From Aminobacter carboxidus (GTDB lineage: Bacteria; Pseudomonadota; Alphaproteobacteria; Rhizobiales; Rhizobiaceae), in NCBI RefSeq assembly GCF_014863355.1, contig NZ_JACZEP010000002.1, positions 248,001-312,000 on the forward strand: 64,000 nucleotides of DNA, read 5' to 3'. The notes under the pieces were generated by a model. The model did no database searches. It saw nothing but the letters and a program-made list of their open reading frames with translations, and was not told the origin of the DNA. The number at the start of each line of letters is the position of its first letter. The stretch's first letter is position 1. Shown one piece after another: positions 9,024 to 18,039 of the stretch. Made by a program: the position numbers and the translations under genes.

Positions 9024-10072
9024 GTTTTCTGACTCCACGCCTGTCGCCGGCCTTGGCCCGTATCAACCGCCGCGCCTGGGTTGCCGTCGGCATCATCGCG
9101 ACTGTCGCCGTGGTGCTTGCGCTGTGCGGGGTCGGTTTCGGCTCGACCTGGATCGAGCCGCGACGCGTCGTCGAAATCCTGATGGGCGAGGGTGCACGCG
9201 GCGAGCGCGTCGTGGTGCTGCAGTTGCGGGCGCCGCGGGTTGCCATCGCTGCCCTTGCCGGCGGCGCCATGGCCGTTGCCGGCTACCTTTTGCAGAAGGT
9301 GACTCGCAATGAACTGGCCTCGCCCGGTGTGCTCGGCGTCATCGGCGGCGCCGGCCTGGGCGTCGTCATCTTCCTGGCGCTGCTGTCCGACGAGAGCAAT
9401 TCGCTCGTCACCTCCATCGTCTGGCAGCCGATGGCGGCGATGATCGGCGCAAGCCTGGCCATCGCGGCGGTGTTCCTGCTTTCGGGCCAACAGGCCTCGT
9501 CGGCGGTTCGGCTTTTGCTGTTCGGCATCGCCGTGGGCGCGGTCTGCAAGGCGGCGACCCTGATCCTGATGATCGTCGGCCCGATCTACCGCACCACCCA
9601 GGCCAGCCGCTGGCTTGCCGGTGCGGTCAACGAGATCAACTGGGGCGAGGTCCAGGTCGTCGCCATCGGCCTCGCCATCGCCATGGTCGGCGTCGTCGCG
9701 GTGGCGCGTCGCCTGCCGCCGACCGATCTCGACGAGGTCTCGGCGCGTGGCCTCGGCCTCAACCTGCCGGTGTTCCGCATCTTGGTGTTTGCACTCGCCT
9801 CGGCGCTGACGGCACTTGCCGTCGCCTTCGCCGGCGGTGTCGGTTTCATCGGCCTGATGGCGCCGCATCTGGCGCGGCTGATCGTCGGCCGCCCGGTGCT
9901 CGCCGGCATCGCCGCCAGCTTCCTTTTGGGCGCCATCATGCTGATCGGCGCCGATCTCATCGTGCGCGTGCTTTTTGCGCCGACCGAAGTGCCTGCCGGC
10001 ACCGTCACTGCGGTCATCGGCACGCCCTATTTCCTCTACCTCGTGCTGCGCAGAGGGAGCACCAATGGATAA
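9020..10072 (+). CDS. Iron-siderophore ABC transporter permease, second subunit
   Basis: A 350-residue FecCD-family permease. It carries RAPRVAIAALAGGAMAVAGYLLQ, NELASPGVLGVIGGAG, the coupling loop VSARGLGLNLPVFR and GFIGLMAPHLARLIVG. Start ATG overlaps the preceding stop by four bases, and its end overlaps the ATPase gene by eight bases, giving a tightly coupled three-gene unit. Two distinct permeases, rather than one duplicated subunit, match the FecCD and FhuB-like heteromeric arrangement. Confidence 0.93.
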   Translation: MSFLTPRLSPALARINRRAWVAVGIIATVAVVLALCGVGFGSTWIEPRRVVEILMGEGARGERVVVLQLRAPRVAIAALAGGAMAVAGYLLQKVTRNELASPGVLGVIGGAGLGVVIFLALLSDESNSLVTSIVWQPMAAMIGASLAIAAVFLLSGQQASSAVRLLLFGIAVGAVCKAATLILMIVGPIYRTTQASRWLAGAVNEINWGEVQVVAIGLAIAMVGVVAVARRLPPTDLDEVSARGLGLNLPVFRILVFALASALTALAVAFAGGVGFIGLMAPHLARLIVGRPVLAGIAASFLLGAIMLIGADLIVRVLFAPTEVPAGTVTAVIGTPYFLYLVLRRGSTNG

Positions 10073-10880
10073 AGCCATCAGCGTCAAGGCACTGACCATC
10101 GCCTATGGCGCGGCGACCGCGATCAGTGCCGTCGATCTCGACATCGCCAAGGGCAAGGTCACGGTGCTTGCCGGTCCCAATGGTTGCGGCAAGTCGACTT
10201 TGCTGCGCGCCATACGCCGACTGCACCAGCCGAAATCGGGTGAAATCCGGCTCGGCGACATGCCGATCTCGGGTCTCAAGGAAAAGGAGCTGGCACGCCA
10301 CATCGGCCTTTTGGCGCAGAGCCCGTCGGCGCCCGACGACATGAGCGTCGAGGAGTTGGTCCGGCTCGGCCGCTATCCGCACCAGACCATGCTGCAGCCA
10401 TGGAGTGCTGCCGACGCCGACGCCATCCAGGCGGCGATGTTCGGCACCGGCGTTTCCCATCTGAGCGAGCGCAGGCTCGGCTCGCTGTCGGGCGGCCAGT
10501 TGCAGCGCGTCTGGATCGCCATGGTGCTGGCGCAAGAGACCGACATCATCTGCCTCGACGAGCCGGTCAACCATCTCGACATGGCCCACCAGATCGACTG
10601 CCTCGACCTCGTCACCCGACTCAATCGCGAGCATGGCCGCACCGTGGTGCTGGTGCTGCACGACCTCAACCTCGCGGCGCGTTATGCCGACCGGCTGGTG
10701 TTCATGAAGGACGGCAGCATGGTAGCCGATGGCGCCCCTGTCGAGCTGATGCGGGAAGAGCTGATCGAGGACGTCTTCGGCATCAGCTGTCGGGTCATCG
10801 AGGATCCGGTGCACCAGCGGCCGCTGTGCATTCCGATCCGCAATTCGTCGCCGCGCTTCGGAGCGGCTCCGCAAAGCTGA
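10065..10880 (+). CDS. Iron-siderophore ABC transporter ATPase
   Basis: A 271-residue FecE-type nucleotide-binding protein. Walker A is GPNGCGKSTLL (~residue 36), the signature LSGGQLQRVWIAMVLAQ, Walker B DIICLDEPVNHLDMAHQ and the H-loop VLVLHDLNLAARYADRL, the last two wording typical of siderophore importers. It begins inside the last codons of the preceding permease (ATGGATAA overlap). This completes the importer: binding protein (leftward), two permeases and the ATPase. Confidence 0.94.
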   Translation: MDKAISVKALTIAYGAATAISAVDLDIAKGKVTVLAGPNGCGKSTLLRAIRRLHQPKSGEIRLGDMPISGLKEKELARHIGLLAQSPSAPDDMSVEELVRLGRYPHQTMLQPWSAADADAIQAAMFGTGVSHLSERRLGSLSGGQLQRVWIAMVLAQETDIICLDEPVNHLDMAHQIDCLDLVTRLNREHGRTVVLVLHDLNLAARYADRLVFMKDGSMVADGAPVELMREELIEDVFGISCRVIEDPVHQRPLCIPIRNSSPRFGAAPQS

Positions 10881-11057
10881 GTCCGATCTCTGCTTCGGCA
10901 GGTAACAAACGCCACCCTGCCGCGAACCCCGTTCTGGGGCTTGCCGCGCTACGCATTTGCAACCGCGACTTGTCACCGGGGGCATCCTCGCGCTTTAACA
11001 GGTGGTGGGGGCTGAAGACCGACGCGCAATTCACACGATCAGGCGAGGACGGGCCGA

Positions 11058-12605
11058 ATGAGATTGATCAAGGCAGTGCTTGCCCTGCTGCTGGTTGCAG
11101 CCGCCGCCGTCGTAGTCGCCCGCTTGCTGTTTCCGCTGCCGTCGATCAAGGATCGGCCTGCCGAAACCGCCCTGGCTGGTGTCACCGACAGCGCCCTTGC
11201 CAGGATGGTCGCGCAAGGCAGCGCCGAAAATCCCGGCAAGAGCGGCGTCCTGCCGATCGCCGCGGGCCATGACGCGATTGCCAGCCGGCTGTTCCTCGCC
11301 GGCATCGCCCAGCGCTCGATCGACGTGCAGTACTACATCTGGCACGATGACACCTCCGGCCGCCTGCTGCTGCGGGCGCTCTACGAGGCATCGAAGCGCG
11401 GCGTCCGCGTCAGGCTTCTGCTCGACGACAATGGCATTCCTGGGCTCGACCCGACGGTGGCCGCGCTCGACGCGCAGCCCAATTTCGACATCCGCCTGTT
11501 CAATCCCTCGATGATCCGGTCGCCCAAGCTGCTCGGCTACTCCTTCGACTTCTTCCGCATGAACCGGCGCATGCACAACAAGTCGTTCATCGTCGACGGT
11601 GTCGCTGCCATCGTTGGCGGGCGCAACATCGGCGACGAATATTTCAAGGTCGGCGACGGCACGTTCTATCTCGATCTCGACGTGCTTGGTGCCGGTGCTG
11701 TGGTCGAAGACACATCGAAGGCCTTCGATCTCTACTGGAACAGCGGCTCTGTTTTCGCCTCCGACCAGATCGTCGATCCGTCCGCCGGCACGCTGGCTGC
11801 GTTCCTTGAAGGAACGGACGAAGCGTCGAAGCGTCCCGCCGCCGCCGACTTCGTCAGGCCTGACGCGCCGGCCTACAACAAGCTGCGCGGCGGCGGGCTC
11901 AATCTCGAATGGGTCGACGTCAAGCTGGTGGTCGACGACCCGATCAAGGGCGAAGGCAAGGCCAGCAAGGACCAGTTGATGATCAGCCGGCTGGCCGAGG
12001 TGGTCGGGCCGGTGCGGCAGGGTCTCGACCTCGTCTCGGCCTACTTCGTGCCGGGCAAGGCTGGCGTCGACTACTTCTCCGGGCTGGTGAAGGGTGGAGC
12101 CAAGGTGCGGATCCTGACCAACGCGCTTGAAACCACCGATGTCGCGATGGTCCATGCCGGCTACTCGAAATACCGCCGGGAGATGCTGGAAGACGGCATC
12201 GAGCTGTTCGAACTGAGGCCTGTCGGTGAAGCGGCCAAGGGTGAGCGCGAGCTTTCGCTGACCGGCTCCTCGGGCGCCAGCCTGCATGCCAAGACATTCG
12301 CAGCCGATGGCGACCGGGTCTTCATCGGCTCGTTCAATTTTGATCCGCGCTCGGCGCTGCTCAATTGCGAGATGGGTTTCCTTATCGGCAGCCCGTCCAT
12401 CGCAAAGGCGATGGCGCAGGGCTTCGACACCAAGGTCGCCGCTGGCTCCTATCGGGTCTCGCTGCGGCCTGATGGCGGCATGCAGTGGGCGGAGGACGAA
12501 CCCGGCAAGCCTGTCGTCACCTTCGACGACGAACCGAACGCCTCGGCGGTCAAGCGGCTGATGGTGACGGTGTTCGGCTGGCTGCCCATCGAATGGCTGC
12601 TCTAG
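11058..12605 (+). CDS. Phospholipase D-family protein, ClsC-like cardiolipin synthase
   Basis: A 515-residue inner-membrane-anchored enzyme with one N-terminal hydrophobic helix (residues 5-25) and two PLD domains. The catalytic HKD motifs are HNKSFIVDG with GGRNIGDEYF (His ~173) and HAKTFAADG with GSFNFDPRS (His ~410), so both halves of the active site are intact. The YYIWHDDTSGRLLLRAL segment is typical of the YmdC/ClsC group, which transfers a phosphatidyl group to make cardiolipin or related lipids. Start ATG at 11058 follows GAGGACGGGCCGA. It stands alone, with gene-free gaps on both sides. Confidence 0.88.
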   Translation: MRLIKAVLALLLVAAAAVVVARLLFPLPSIKDRPAETALAGVTDSALARMVAQGSAENPGKSGVLPIAAGHDAIASRLFLAGIAQRSIDVQYYIWHDDTSGRLLLRALYEASKRGVRVRLLLDDNGIPGLDPTVAALDAQPNFDIRLFNPSMIRSPKLLGYSFDFFRMNRRMHNKSFIVDGVAAIVGGRNIGDEYFKVGDGTFYLDLDVLGAGAVVEDTSKAFDLYWNSGSVFASDQIVDPSAGTLAAFLEGTDEASKRPAAADFVRPDAPAYNKLRGGGLNLEWVDVKLVVDDPIKGEGKASKDQLMISRLAEVVGPVRQGLDLVSAYFVPGKAGVDYFSGLVKGGAKVRILTNALETTDVAMVHAGYSKYRREMLEDGIELFELRPVGEAAKGERELSLTGSSGASLHAKTFAADGDRVFIGSFNFDPRSALLNCEMGFLIGSPSIAKAMAQGFDTKVAAGSYRVSLRPDGGMQWAEDEPGKPVVTFDDEPNASAVKRLMVTVFGWLPIEWLL

Positions 12606-12820
12606 ACCCGAGAAAAGCCCGTGACGGAGAGGGGCCGGGAATGAGCATCGGCAGGTGATCAGGCTGGTACTGCACAGCATGGCGGTGCCGGTGCCGATCG
12701 CGGCGGCGTGGCTGCCACTGCAGCAGGTCTCGGCCGGCCAATCCCGGCGGTGCTGATCATGCTGTTCATTGTCGACCCGGCGACAAGCTGGCACCGAAGC
12801 CGGTGGCTCACTGTCGCGCT

Positions 12821-13177
12821 CTAATCGTTTTCGTCGTCGGTGACGCGAAAGATGATCTGCTTGGCGACGGACGAGCACAGCACGACGAATAGCCCGATGC
12901 CGACCAAAGCGAAGAAGATGGTGAAGAGCTTGCCGAGCGCCGTGTGCGGCGCAAGATCGCCATAACCGACGGTGGCGAGGGTCATGACCGAGAAGTAGAT
13001 TGCGTCCAGATAGCTCCAGCCTTCAATCCAGACGTAGAAGACGGACGCCACCGCGACAAGCGTCGAGGTAACGACCAGCAAGGTTCGGACCTGTGGATCG
13101 GCGAACGCATCGCGCATGCCACGTGCAAGCGAGGTCAGATGCCATCTTGCATGGTGCTTCTTGGGGTGCCGGTCCAT
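12821..13177 (-). CDS. Small two-helix potassium channel protein
   Basis: A 118-residue protein of the Ion_trans_2 type: helix ~35-53, pore loop with the selectivity filter TVGYGD (residues ~69-74), and a second helix ~82-103. The ends are charged and short, with no RCK or cyclic-nucleotide domain, so gating partners are not encoded in the same chain. It would form a tetramer in the inner membrane. The start ATG gives MDRHPKKHH. The 215 bases between it and the phospholipase-type gene hold no convincing gene. Confidence 0.88.
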   Translation of the reverse strand: MDRHPKKHHARWHLTSLARGMRDAFADPQVRTLLVVTSTLVAVASVFYVWIEGWSYLDAIYFSVMTLATVGYGDLAPHTALGKLFTIFFALVGIGLFVVLCSSVAKQIIFRVTDDEND

Positions 13178-13242
13178 GGCTTGCCTCCGCCCAGACGGGC
13201 ATCAAAGCAAGCCGGTCGGCTCCCGTCCAGTGCGGCAGCTGG

Positions 13243-14373
13243 CTACAGCAGCGCGCCGAGCCCGGCGAACAGCCGGTCGATGCCCGCCGCCGTCGTGATC
13301 GTGCCCGGTGAAAGGCGCAAGATGCGGCCACGGCAATCCGTGAAAACACCACGCTGGCGCAGGCCGTTGACGACCGTCGCCGTGTCGGTCTCAGCGGGAA
13401 GGCGCAACATGATGCTGCCGCCGCGCCGGCTGTCGTCGCGCGGGCTGGCAAGCGTCAGGCCCATCTCGTCGGCCCGCGCGATGATCGCAGCACCGAGCTT
13501 ACGATTATGCGCGAGCAGTGCTGTCTTGTCCTGCGCTGCGTGCCATTCCAGCGCTGGCACCGAGCCGATGCAGGCCAGCGCCGACGGCGTGCCGTGGTCG
13601 AAGCGGCGGGCATCTGGCGCATAAGCGAAGGCGTCGAGGCCCCAGGAGAAGATGTTGTCCTGGCTGAACCAGCCGCGCAGTTCCGGCCGGCATTGGCTCA
13701 GCAGCGGCTCGGCGACATGGATGACGCCGGCGCCCGGCGTGCCGCACAGCCATTTCAGCGTCGTCGACACGGTGAAATCGACGGCCGGCGTGTCGACCTT
13801 GTAGGGGATCAGCCCCACGCCCTGGGTGATGTCGACGCCGATGAGGCTACCCATCTTGCGGCCATGGGCCACCAGCCGATCGAGGTCGCAGCGATGCGAG
13901 GCGGTCGACGTCACCTGGGTCAAAAGCGCCAGGCCGACTTCCTCGCCCCATCGGGCAATGACATCGTCGTCGTGGACCCAAGCTTCGCCGTCGCGCAACG
14001 GCACCGTGTCGAGCGTAAAGCCGAAGCGCGGCGCAAGACCGGCGAGCAGGAAGTGCAGGCTTGGGAAACAGTCGGCCGTCACCAGCACGCGGCGCCCGGC
14101 GAGATGGTGGCCAGGCAGCGCACCGATCAGACTGTAGAGGGCGGTGGTGACGTTTTCGGCCGAGGTCAGCGAGCCCTTGGGCGCGCCGATCAGCTCGCTC
14201 CACAGCTCGATGAAACGCTGGCGCCTGCTGAGTGTCCGCATCCACTGGCCGTCGTCGAAGGCGCCCCAGCTCGCGGCGAAATCGGCAAGCCCGGCCGCCA
14301 TGGCTTCGGCCTTGCCGGGATACATGCCGATCGAGTGGTAGAGGAAATAGGCGGAGCCGTCTGGCGTGTTCAT
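13243..14373 (-). CDS. Class V aminotransferase-fold PLP enzyme, kynureninase-like
   Basis: A 376-residue PLP-dependent enzyme of fold type I. The region DITQGVGLIPYKVDTPAVDF, followed by STTLKWLCGTPGAG with the likely PLP-binding lysine near residue 208, resembles kynureninases and related class V lyases. The aspartate in VDITQ would pair with the PLP ring nitrogen. It also carries the FSQDNIFSWGLDAF and GSIMLRLP segments usual in the C-terminal part. It is 31 bases downstream of the permease gene and probably co-transcribed with the binding protein and permease, so its substrate is likely the imported amino acid or a derivative. The exact reaction is unknown. Confidence 0.75.
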   Translation of the reverse strand: MNTPDGSAYFLYHSIGMYPGKAEAMAAGLADFAASWGAFDDGQWMRTLSRRQRFIELWSELIGAPKGSLTSAENVTTALYSLIGALPGHHLAGRRVLVTADCFPSLHFLLAGLAPRFGFTLDTVPLRDGEAWVHDDDVIARWGEEVGLALLTQVTSTASHRCDLDRLVAHGRKMGSLIGVDITQGVGLIPYKVDTPAVDFTVSTTLKWLCGTPGAGVIHVAEPLLSQCRPELRGWFSQDNIFSWGLDAFAYAPDARRFDHGTPSALACIGSVPALEWHAAQDKTALLAHNRKLGAAIIARADEMGLTLASPRDDSRRGGSIMLRLPAETDTATVVNGLRQRGVFTDCRGRILRLSPGTITTAAGIDRLFAGLGALL

Positions 14374-14403
14374 CGTTGAGAATTCCGTATGGCTGTCAGG
14401 GGC

Positions 14404-15081
14404 TCAGCGTGCCGTCATCTGGCGCTTGCCGCGTTCTTCGAGAAAGCTCACCAGTCTAACCAATGGCAATAGGAAGATGAGATACATGGCGGCGGCGCCG
14501 ATCAGCGGCGTCGGGTTGGCCATCAGCGCCTGCGCATCGGTCGCCTGCTTCAGCAGGTCGGGCATGGCGACGACCGAGGCGAGCGCTGTGTCCTTGAAGA
14601 TCGAGACGCAGTTGCTGGTCAGCGGCGGGATGATGACGCGCAGCGCCTGCGGCAGGATTACCGTACGCATCGTCGTCCAGAACCCTATGCCCAGCGCCGA
14701 AGCCGCCTCGAACTGGCCCTTGGGCACGTTTTCGATGCCGGCGCGGCAGACCTCGGCGGTGAAGGCCGAAAGCACCAGCGACAGCGCCAGCGTTGCTGCG
14801 GTGAAGGACGAAAAGCGGATGCCGACAAAGGGCAGCGCGTAATAGATCAGGATCAGCAAAACCAGGATCGGCATTGCCCGGAGGAAATCGACATAGGCAA
14901 TGGCGAACAGCCGCACCGGCTTCGGCCCGTAGAGCCGCATCAGGCAGACAAGCAGCCCGGCTGCGCCGCCGAAGATGATGCTGGCGACGCCGAGCAGGAT
15001 GGTATTGCCGACACCACGCATGAGCATCGGAAAACTGCGGACCAGTATGTCCCAGTTGAAGAAGGTGGTGATCAGGTCCAT
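14404..15081 (-). CDS. Polar amino acid ABC transporter permease
   Basis: A 225-residue HisM/GlnP-type inner-membrane permease. It begins with MDLITTFFNWDILVRSFPMLMRG, typical of the family start, and has about five helices. The cytoplasmic EAA-like loop appears as EAASALGIGFWTTMRTVILPQALR, and FKDTALASVVAMPDLL follows, as in glutamine and histidine systems. Only one permease is encoded and no ATPase gene is adjacent, which is unusual for this class; a homodimer with a borrowed ATPase is possible. It sits between the binding-protein and PLP-enzyme genes. Confidence 0.92.
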   Translation of the reverse strand: MDLITTFFNWDILVRSFPMLMRGVGNTILLGVASIIFGGAAGLLVCLMRLYGPKPVRLFAIAYVDFLRAMPILVLLILIYYALPFVGIRFSSFTAATLALSLVLSAFTAEVCRAGIENVPKGQFEAASALGIGFWTTMRTVILPQALRVIIPPLTSNCVSIFKDTALASVVAMPDLLKQATDAQALMANPTPLIGAAAMYLIFLLPLVRLVSFLEERGKRQMTAR

Positions 15082-15160
15082 GGCGGGGTCCGGGAGCAGG
15101 ACGCCGCGGCCTCGGATGGCCGCAGCGTCATTTCAACGGTTTGCGGGTGGAGCCGTTGGC

Positions 15161-15955
15161 TCACTCGGCTTTCGGCAGCGGCATTGCGGTGGTCGTGCTG
15201 GTGCCCGCGTCCGGATCGACGCCGAACCACTTCTTGTGGATCGCGGCCATCGTCCCGTCAGCCTTCATCGCCGACACAGCGTCGTTGGCGGCAACGATGG
15301 CAGGGTGATCCTTGCGCGCCATCATGGCGAAACGCTCGCCGGTCGGAATGCGCACCAGCACCTTGAAGCCCGGCGTCTTGGTCATGGCATACTGGAAGCC
15401 AGCAAGTTCGCCGGCGCCGCCGTCGACACGCTCAGCCTGGATGTCGAGCAGCAGGTCCTGCTGGGCGTTGTAGCTGCGCACTTCGGCCAAGCCGAGTTTT
15501 TCGGTGTTTTCCTTGGCCCAGGCTTCGCCTGTCGTGCCGGCGACGACGCCGATGACCTTGCCCTTGAGCCCGTCGAGCCCTGATATCGTCGACGCTTCGC
15601 GTCCGATGACCGTACCGTCGCCGTCATAATAAGGCTGGGTGAACGACTGGTTCTGCAGGCGCTCGTTGTTGACCGAGATCGACGAGATGGCGAAGTCGAT
15701 GCGGCCCGAGCTCGAGGCGGCGAACAAGGCCTGGAAACCCATGTCCTGGAATTCGACGGGCCGGCCAAGGCGCTTGGCGACCTCGGTCGCGACGTCGATT
15801 TCAAAGCCTTCGAAGCTGCCGCTCTCGGTCTTGAACTCCCATGGCGGATTGGCCGGATAGGCGCCGACGACGAGCTTTTCCTGGGCGCCGGCCGGTGCCG
15901 ACAGTGCAAGCGTGAAGGCCAGGGCGATGCCGGCCGCTAGTTTAGAGAATGCCAA
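15161..15955 (-). CDS. Amino acid ABC transporter substrate-binding protein
   Basis: A 264-residue periplasmic binding protein of the SBP_bac_3 family, with signal peptide cleaving near APAGAQ (residue ~24). It shows the family opening VGAYPANPPWEF, GSFEGFEIDVATEVAKRLGR, DFAISSISVNNER and the AGTTGEAWAK hinge. It begins with TTG, supported by GGGAGGAAG seven bases upstream; no ATG fits as well. It is the first gene of the importer/PLP-enzyme cluster. The C-terminal tail after VDPDAG is low-complexity. Confidence 0.92.
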   Translation of the reverse strand: MAFSKLAAGIALAFTLALSAPAGAQEKLVVGAYPANPPWEFKTESGSFEGFEIDVATEVAKRLGRPVEFQDMGFQALFAASSSGRIDFAISSISVNNERLQNQSFTQPYYDGDGTVIGREASTISGLDGLKGKVIGVVAGTTGEAWAKENTEKLGLAEVRSYNAQQDLLLDIQAERVDGGAGELAGFQYAMTKTPGFKVLVRIPTGERFAMMARKDHPAIVAANDAVSAMKADGTMAAIHKKWFGVDPDAGTSTTTAMPLPKAE

Positions 15956-16360
15956 TTTTCTTCCTCCCTTTGATCTGTTTGACGATGACAGGCGATGTAG
16001 TGGCCAGTCATGGCAGCTGTTTCAAGCATGTAAGTATGCATAGGCATATGGAGGTGGAGATCCAGGCCGTCGCCGGCACAACCGCGATCCCTGCGGCTCA
16101 CCGACATGGCTTCCAGGTGGCCTGCGCCTTGTCTTGTATGCGTGTGATGGTTTTTGGCGCGTGCTCGACGCGAACCATCACTGCTCATGCGCAAGCGCAT
16201 AACATTCGAACTTACCCCCCGTACCTCCTCCATCCTCCTCGGCTAGATATTTGCATATGCATTTAAATTCGTCCAGATGGTTGTTGGTATGGCGCCTTGG
16301 GGAGGTGACGTGCGCCTGGCGCTGCCGCGGCGCGATGGACGCCGCCACTCAGCCCAAACG
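15956..16360. other. Gene-free region with AT-rich palindromes
   Basis: About 400 bases with no convincing gene; open frames here lack ribosome sites and family likeness. It is locally AT-rich and carries palindromic elements: GCAT-N6-ATGC (16026-16039), the neighbouring GGCATATGG near 16043-16051, and TGCATATGCA (16252-16261). It is the upstream region of the amino-acid importer cluster, so these may be operators for an unseen regulator. Confidence 0.4.
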
Positions 16361-16396
16361 AAAACGGCCGCGGATCGCTTTGACGATCCACGGCCG
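16361..16396 (-). terminator. Rho-independent terminator (leftward)
   Basis: Arms CGGCCG (16365-16370) plus GGATCG (16372-16377) pair with CGATCC (16384-16389) plus CGGCCG (16391-16396), one mismatch, 6-base loop. On the leftward strand the stem is followed by TTTT (16364-16361). It ends the gene at 16422-16862. Confidence 0.85.
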
Positions 16397-16421
16397 CTTG
16401 ATGCGGAGAGGGTGCTAGGCG

Positions 16422-16862
16422 TCAGGCGCGGTTGAGCGCCATCACCCCTGTCTCGGTGCCGGTCAGCCGGCGCGAGCGGCCATCGGCGCCGACGACCATC
16501 TGGATGCGGCGTCGCTCCGCCGAAAACAGCTTCGAGGTCGACACATCCACCGGCGGGTTGAAGGCGACGGTGACGCGCCAGAGATCCGGCTTGATCGTCT
16601 CTTCGAGGCCGATGACGCGACCCTTGGCCGGATTGCCGTTGAAGGTGCCCGACACCGTCTCGCCGACGGCGAAGGGTACACCACCGGCGGCCTGTTCGGG
16701 CTTGGTGTCGTTGGGACGTGCGGCCAGCGTGTTCCAGTCGCGCACACCTTCCTGGCGGGCGACGAGTTCAAGCGCCTTGGCGTGGCTGATGGCGATGCCA
16801 TCGGCAGCGAGCGCGTCGCGCAGCCTGCGGGCATTGGTTTTGTAGTCTTGACCTGTGGTCAT
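16422..16862 (-). CDS. Glyoxalase-superfamily-annotated small protein
   Basis: A 146-residue cytosolic protein. The first 50 residues (NARRLRDALAADGIAISHAKALELVARQEGVRDWNTLAA) are a conserved helical segment found in rhizobial proteins annotated as glyoxalase superfamily, although no metal-binding glyoxalase motif is visible here. The C-terminal half is beta-rich (VGETVSGTFNGNPAKGRVIGLEE). The ATG at 16862 is supported by GGAG eight bases upstream, against an in-frame longer reading to 16916. It is followed by a clean terminator and is probably a single-gene unit. Function unknown. Confidence 0.75.
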   Translation of the reverse strand: MTTGQDYKTNARRLRDALAADGIAISHAKALELVARQEGVRDWNTLAARPNDTKPEQAAGGVPFAVGETVSGTFNGNPAKGRVIGLEETIKPDLWRVTVAFNPPVDVSTSKLFSAERRRIQMVVGADGRSRRLTGTETGVMALNRA

Positions 16863-17073
16863 GGTTTCGCTCCTTCGCGATGCGCGAACGGCGTGGTGAA
16901 AGTCGGGAGCCCGCATTGCCGCTTCGGCCGTCGCATCGACAGGGAAACGAATGTTCTGAAGGAAGCTTCACCATGCCTTGCGGCTGCGGGCGGCAGGGGC
17001 TTCCCGCCCTTGACCGCCATCAGATAGGAAGAAGCAGGCGCGCCGTCAATGAGGGCGCGCCCTGTAGCCGGGC

Positions 17074-17907
17074 TCAGGCGGCCTTGTCCCATGCCGGCGC
17101 CAGGCCGCCGGGGCTGACGATGCGCCCGCCCGGCATGGCGAGGGCGTGGACAGAGGCCATCTCGTCTGCCGAAAGCTCGAAATCGAAGATGTCGAAATTC
17201 TCTGGCAGGCGCGACAGCGTCGCCGTCTTGGTCAGGGACACGACGCCGTCCTGCTGCACCAGCCAGCGCAGCACCACCTGTGCTGCCGTCTTGCCGTGGC
17301 TGGCGCCGATCTGCTTCAGCACGGGATCGGAGATCACCTTGCCGTCGGCCATGGCGTAGTAGGCGGTAACAGACATGCCGGCCTTGCGCGCCGCTTCGAG
17401 CACCGCCGTCTGGTCGAGATAGGGGTGATACTCGACCTGGTTGGTGACCAGTGGCGCTCGGCTCAGTTTCGCCGCCTCGGCCATCAGCGTGGTGTTGAAA
17501 TTGCTGACGCCGATGTGGCGGACCTTGCCGGCCTTATGGACCTCGTTCAGGGTGCCGATCTGCTCGGCCAGCGGCACCTGGTCGTTCGGCCAATGCAGCA
17601 GCAACAGGTCGACATGGTCGGTGCGAAGCTTCTTCAGGCTCTCGTCGACCGATCTCGCGAACGCCTCGTGCGGGTATTTGTCGACCCAGACTTTTGTGGT
17701 CAGGAAGATGTCCGAACGCGCTACGCCCGAGCCGGCGATCGCCTCGCCGACCTCGGCCTCGTTGCCGTAGATCTGGGCAGTGTCGATATGGCGGAACCCT
17801 TGCTTGATGGCCTCGGGCACCACTTTCAGAACCTCAGTGCCGGGCATGCGGAAGGTGCCGAAGCCCAGGGCCGGAATTGTCGCGCCATTGGCGGTGACGA
17901 ATTTCAT
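17074..17907 (-). CDS. Aldo/keto reductase
   Basis: A 277-residue NADPH-dependent reductase of the aldo/keto reductase (TIM-barrel) family, close to 2,5-diketo-gluconate reductases. The catalytic tetrad is visible as DTAQIYGNE (Asp and Tyr, ~43-48), TTKVW (Lys ~74) and LLHWPND (His ~105). The family signatures IGVSNFN and LRWLVQQDGVVSLTKT (a variant of IPKS) follow. It is cytosolic. It is leftward and unlinked in function to its neighbours; a 211-base gap separates it from the gene on the left. Physiological substrate unknown. Confidence 0.92.
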   Translation of the reverse strand: MKFVTANGATIPALGFGTFRMPGTEVLKVVPEAIKQGFRHIDTAQIYGNEAEVGEAIAGSGVARSDIFLTTKVWVDKYPHEAFARSVDESLKKLRTDHVDLLLLHWPNDQVPLAEQIGTLNEVHKAGKVRHIGVSNFNTTLMAEAAKLSRAPLVTNQVEYHPYLDQTAVLEAARKAGMSVTAYYAMADGKVISDPVLKQIGASHGKTAAQVVLRWLVQQDGVVSLTKTATLSRLPENFDIFDFELSADEMASVHALAMPGGRIVSPGGLAPAWDKAA

Positions 17908-18000
17908 GATGTTCTCCTTGAGAGGAAATTGGGGGCGGGGGAGGAAATTCGGGCGGATGGCTCCGCTCTTTAGGTAGGTCGGGAGTGAAGCGGGTCAATC

Positions 18001-18039
18001 ATCTTAAGCCGGCATCTTAAGCCGGCATCCTAGGCCGGT
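18001..18039. repeat. 13-bp tandem repeat, three copies
   Basis: ATCTTAAGCCGGC is exactly repeated (18001-18013, 18014-18026), then a diverged third copy ATCCTAGGCCGGT (18027-18039) that includes the stop codon of the MFS gene. Probably replication slippage at the 3' end of that gene. Confidence 0.85.

Noticed and set aside
12606-12820. Possible small gene between the phospholipase and channel genes
   Set aside because: Only short open pieces with stops in the middle; nothing protein-like enough to support a call.
15937-16266. Small genes on either strand ahead of the amino-acid importer
   Set aside because: Low-complexity His/Met-rich translations, no ribosome sites, and overlapping the promoter region of the binding-protein gene.
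18001-18039. CRISPR-like repeat
   Set aside because: Three 13-base units with no spacers; a simple tandem duplication.
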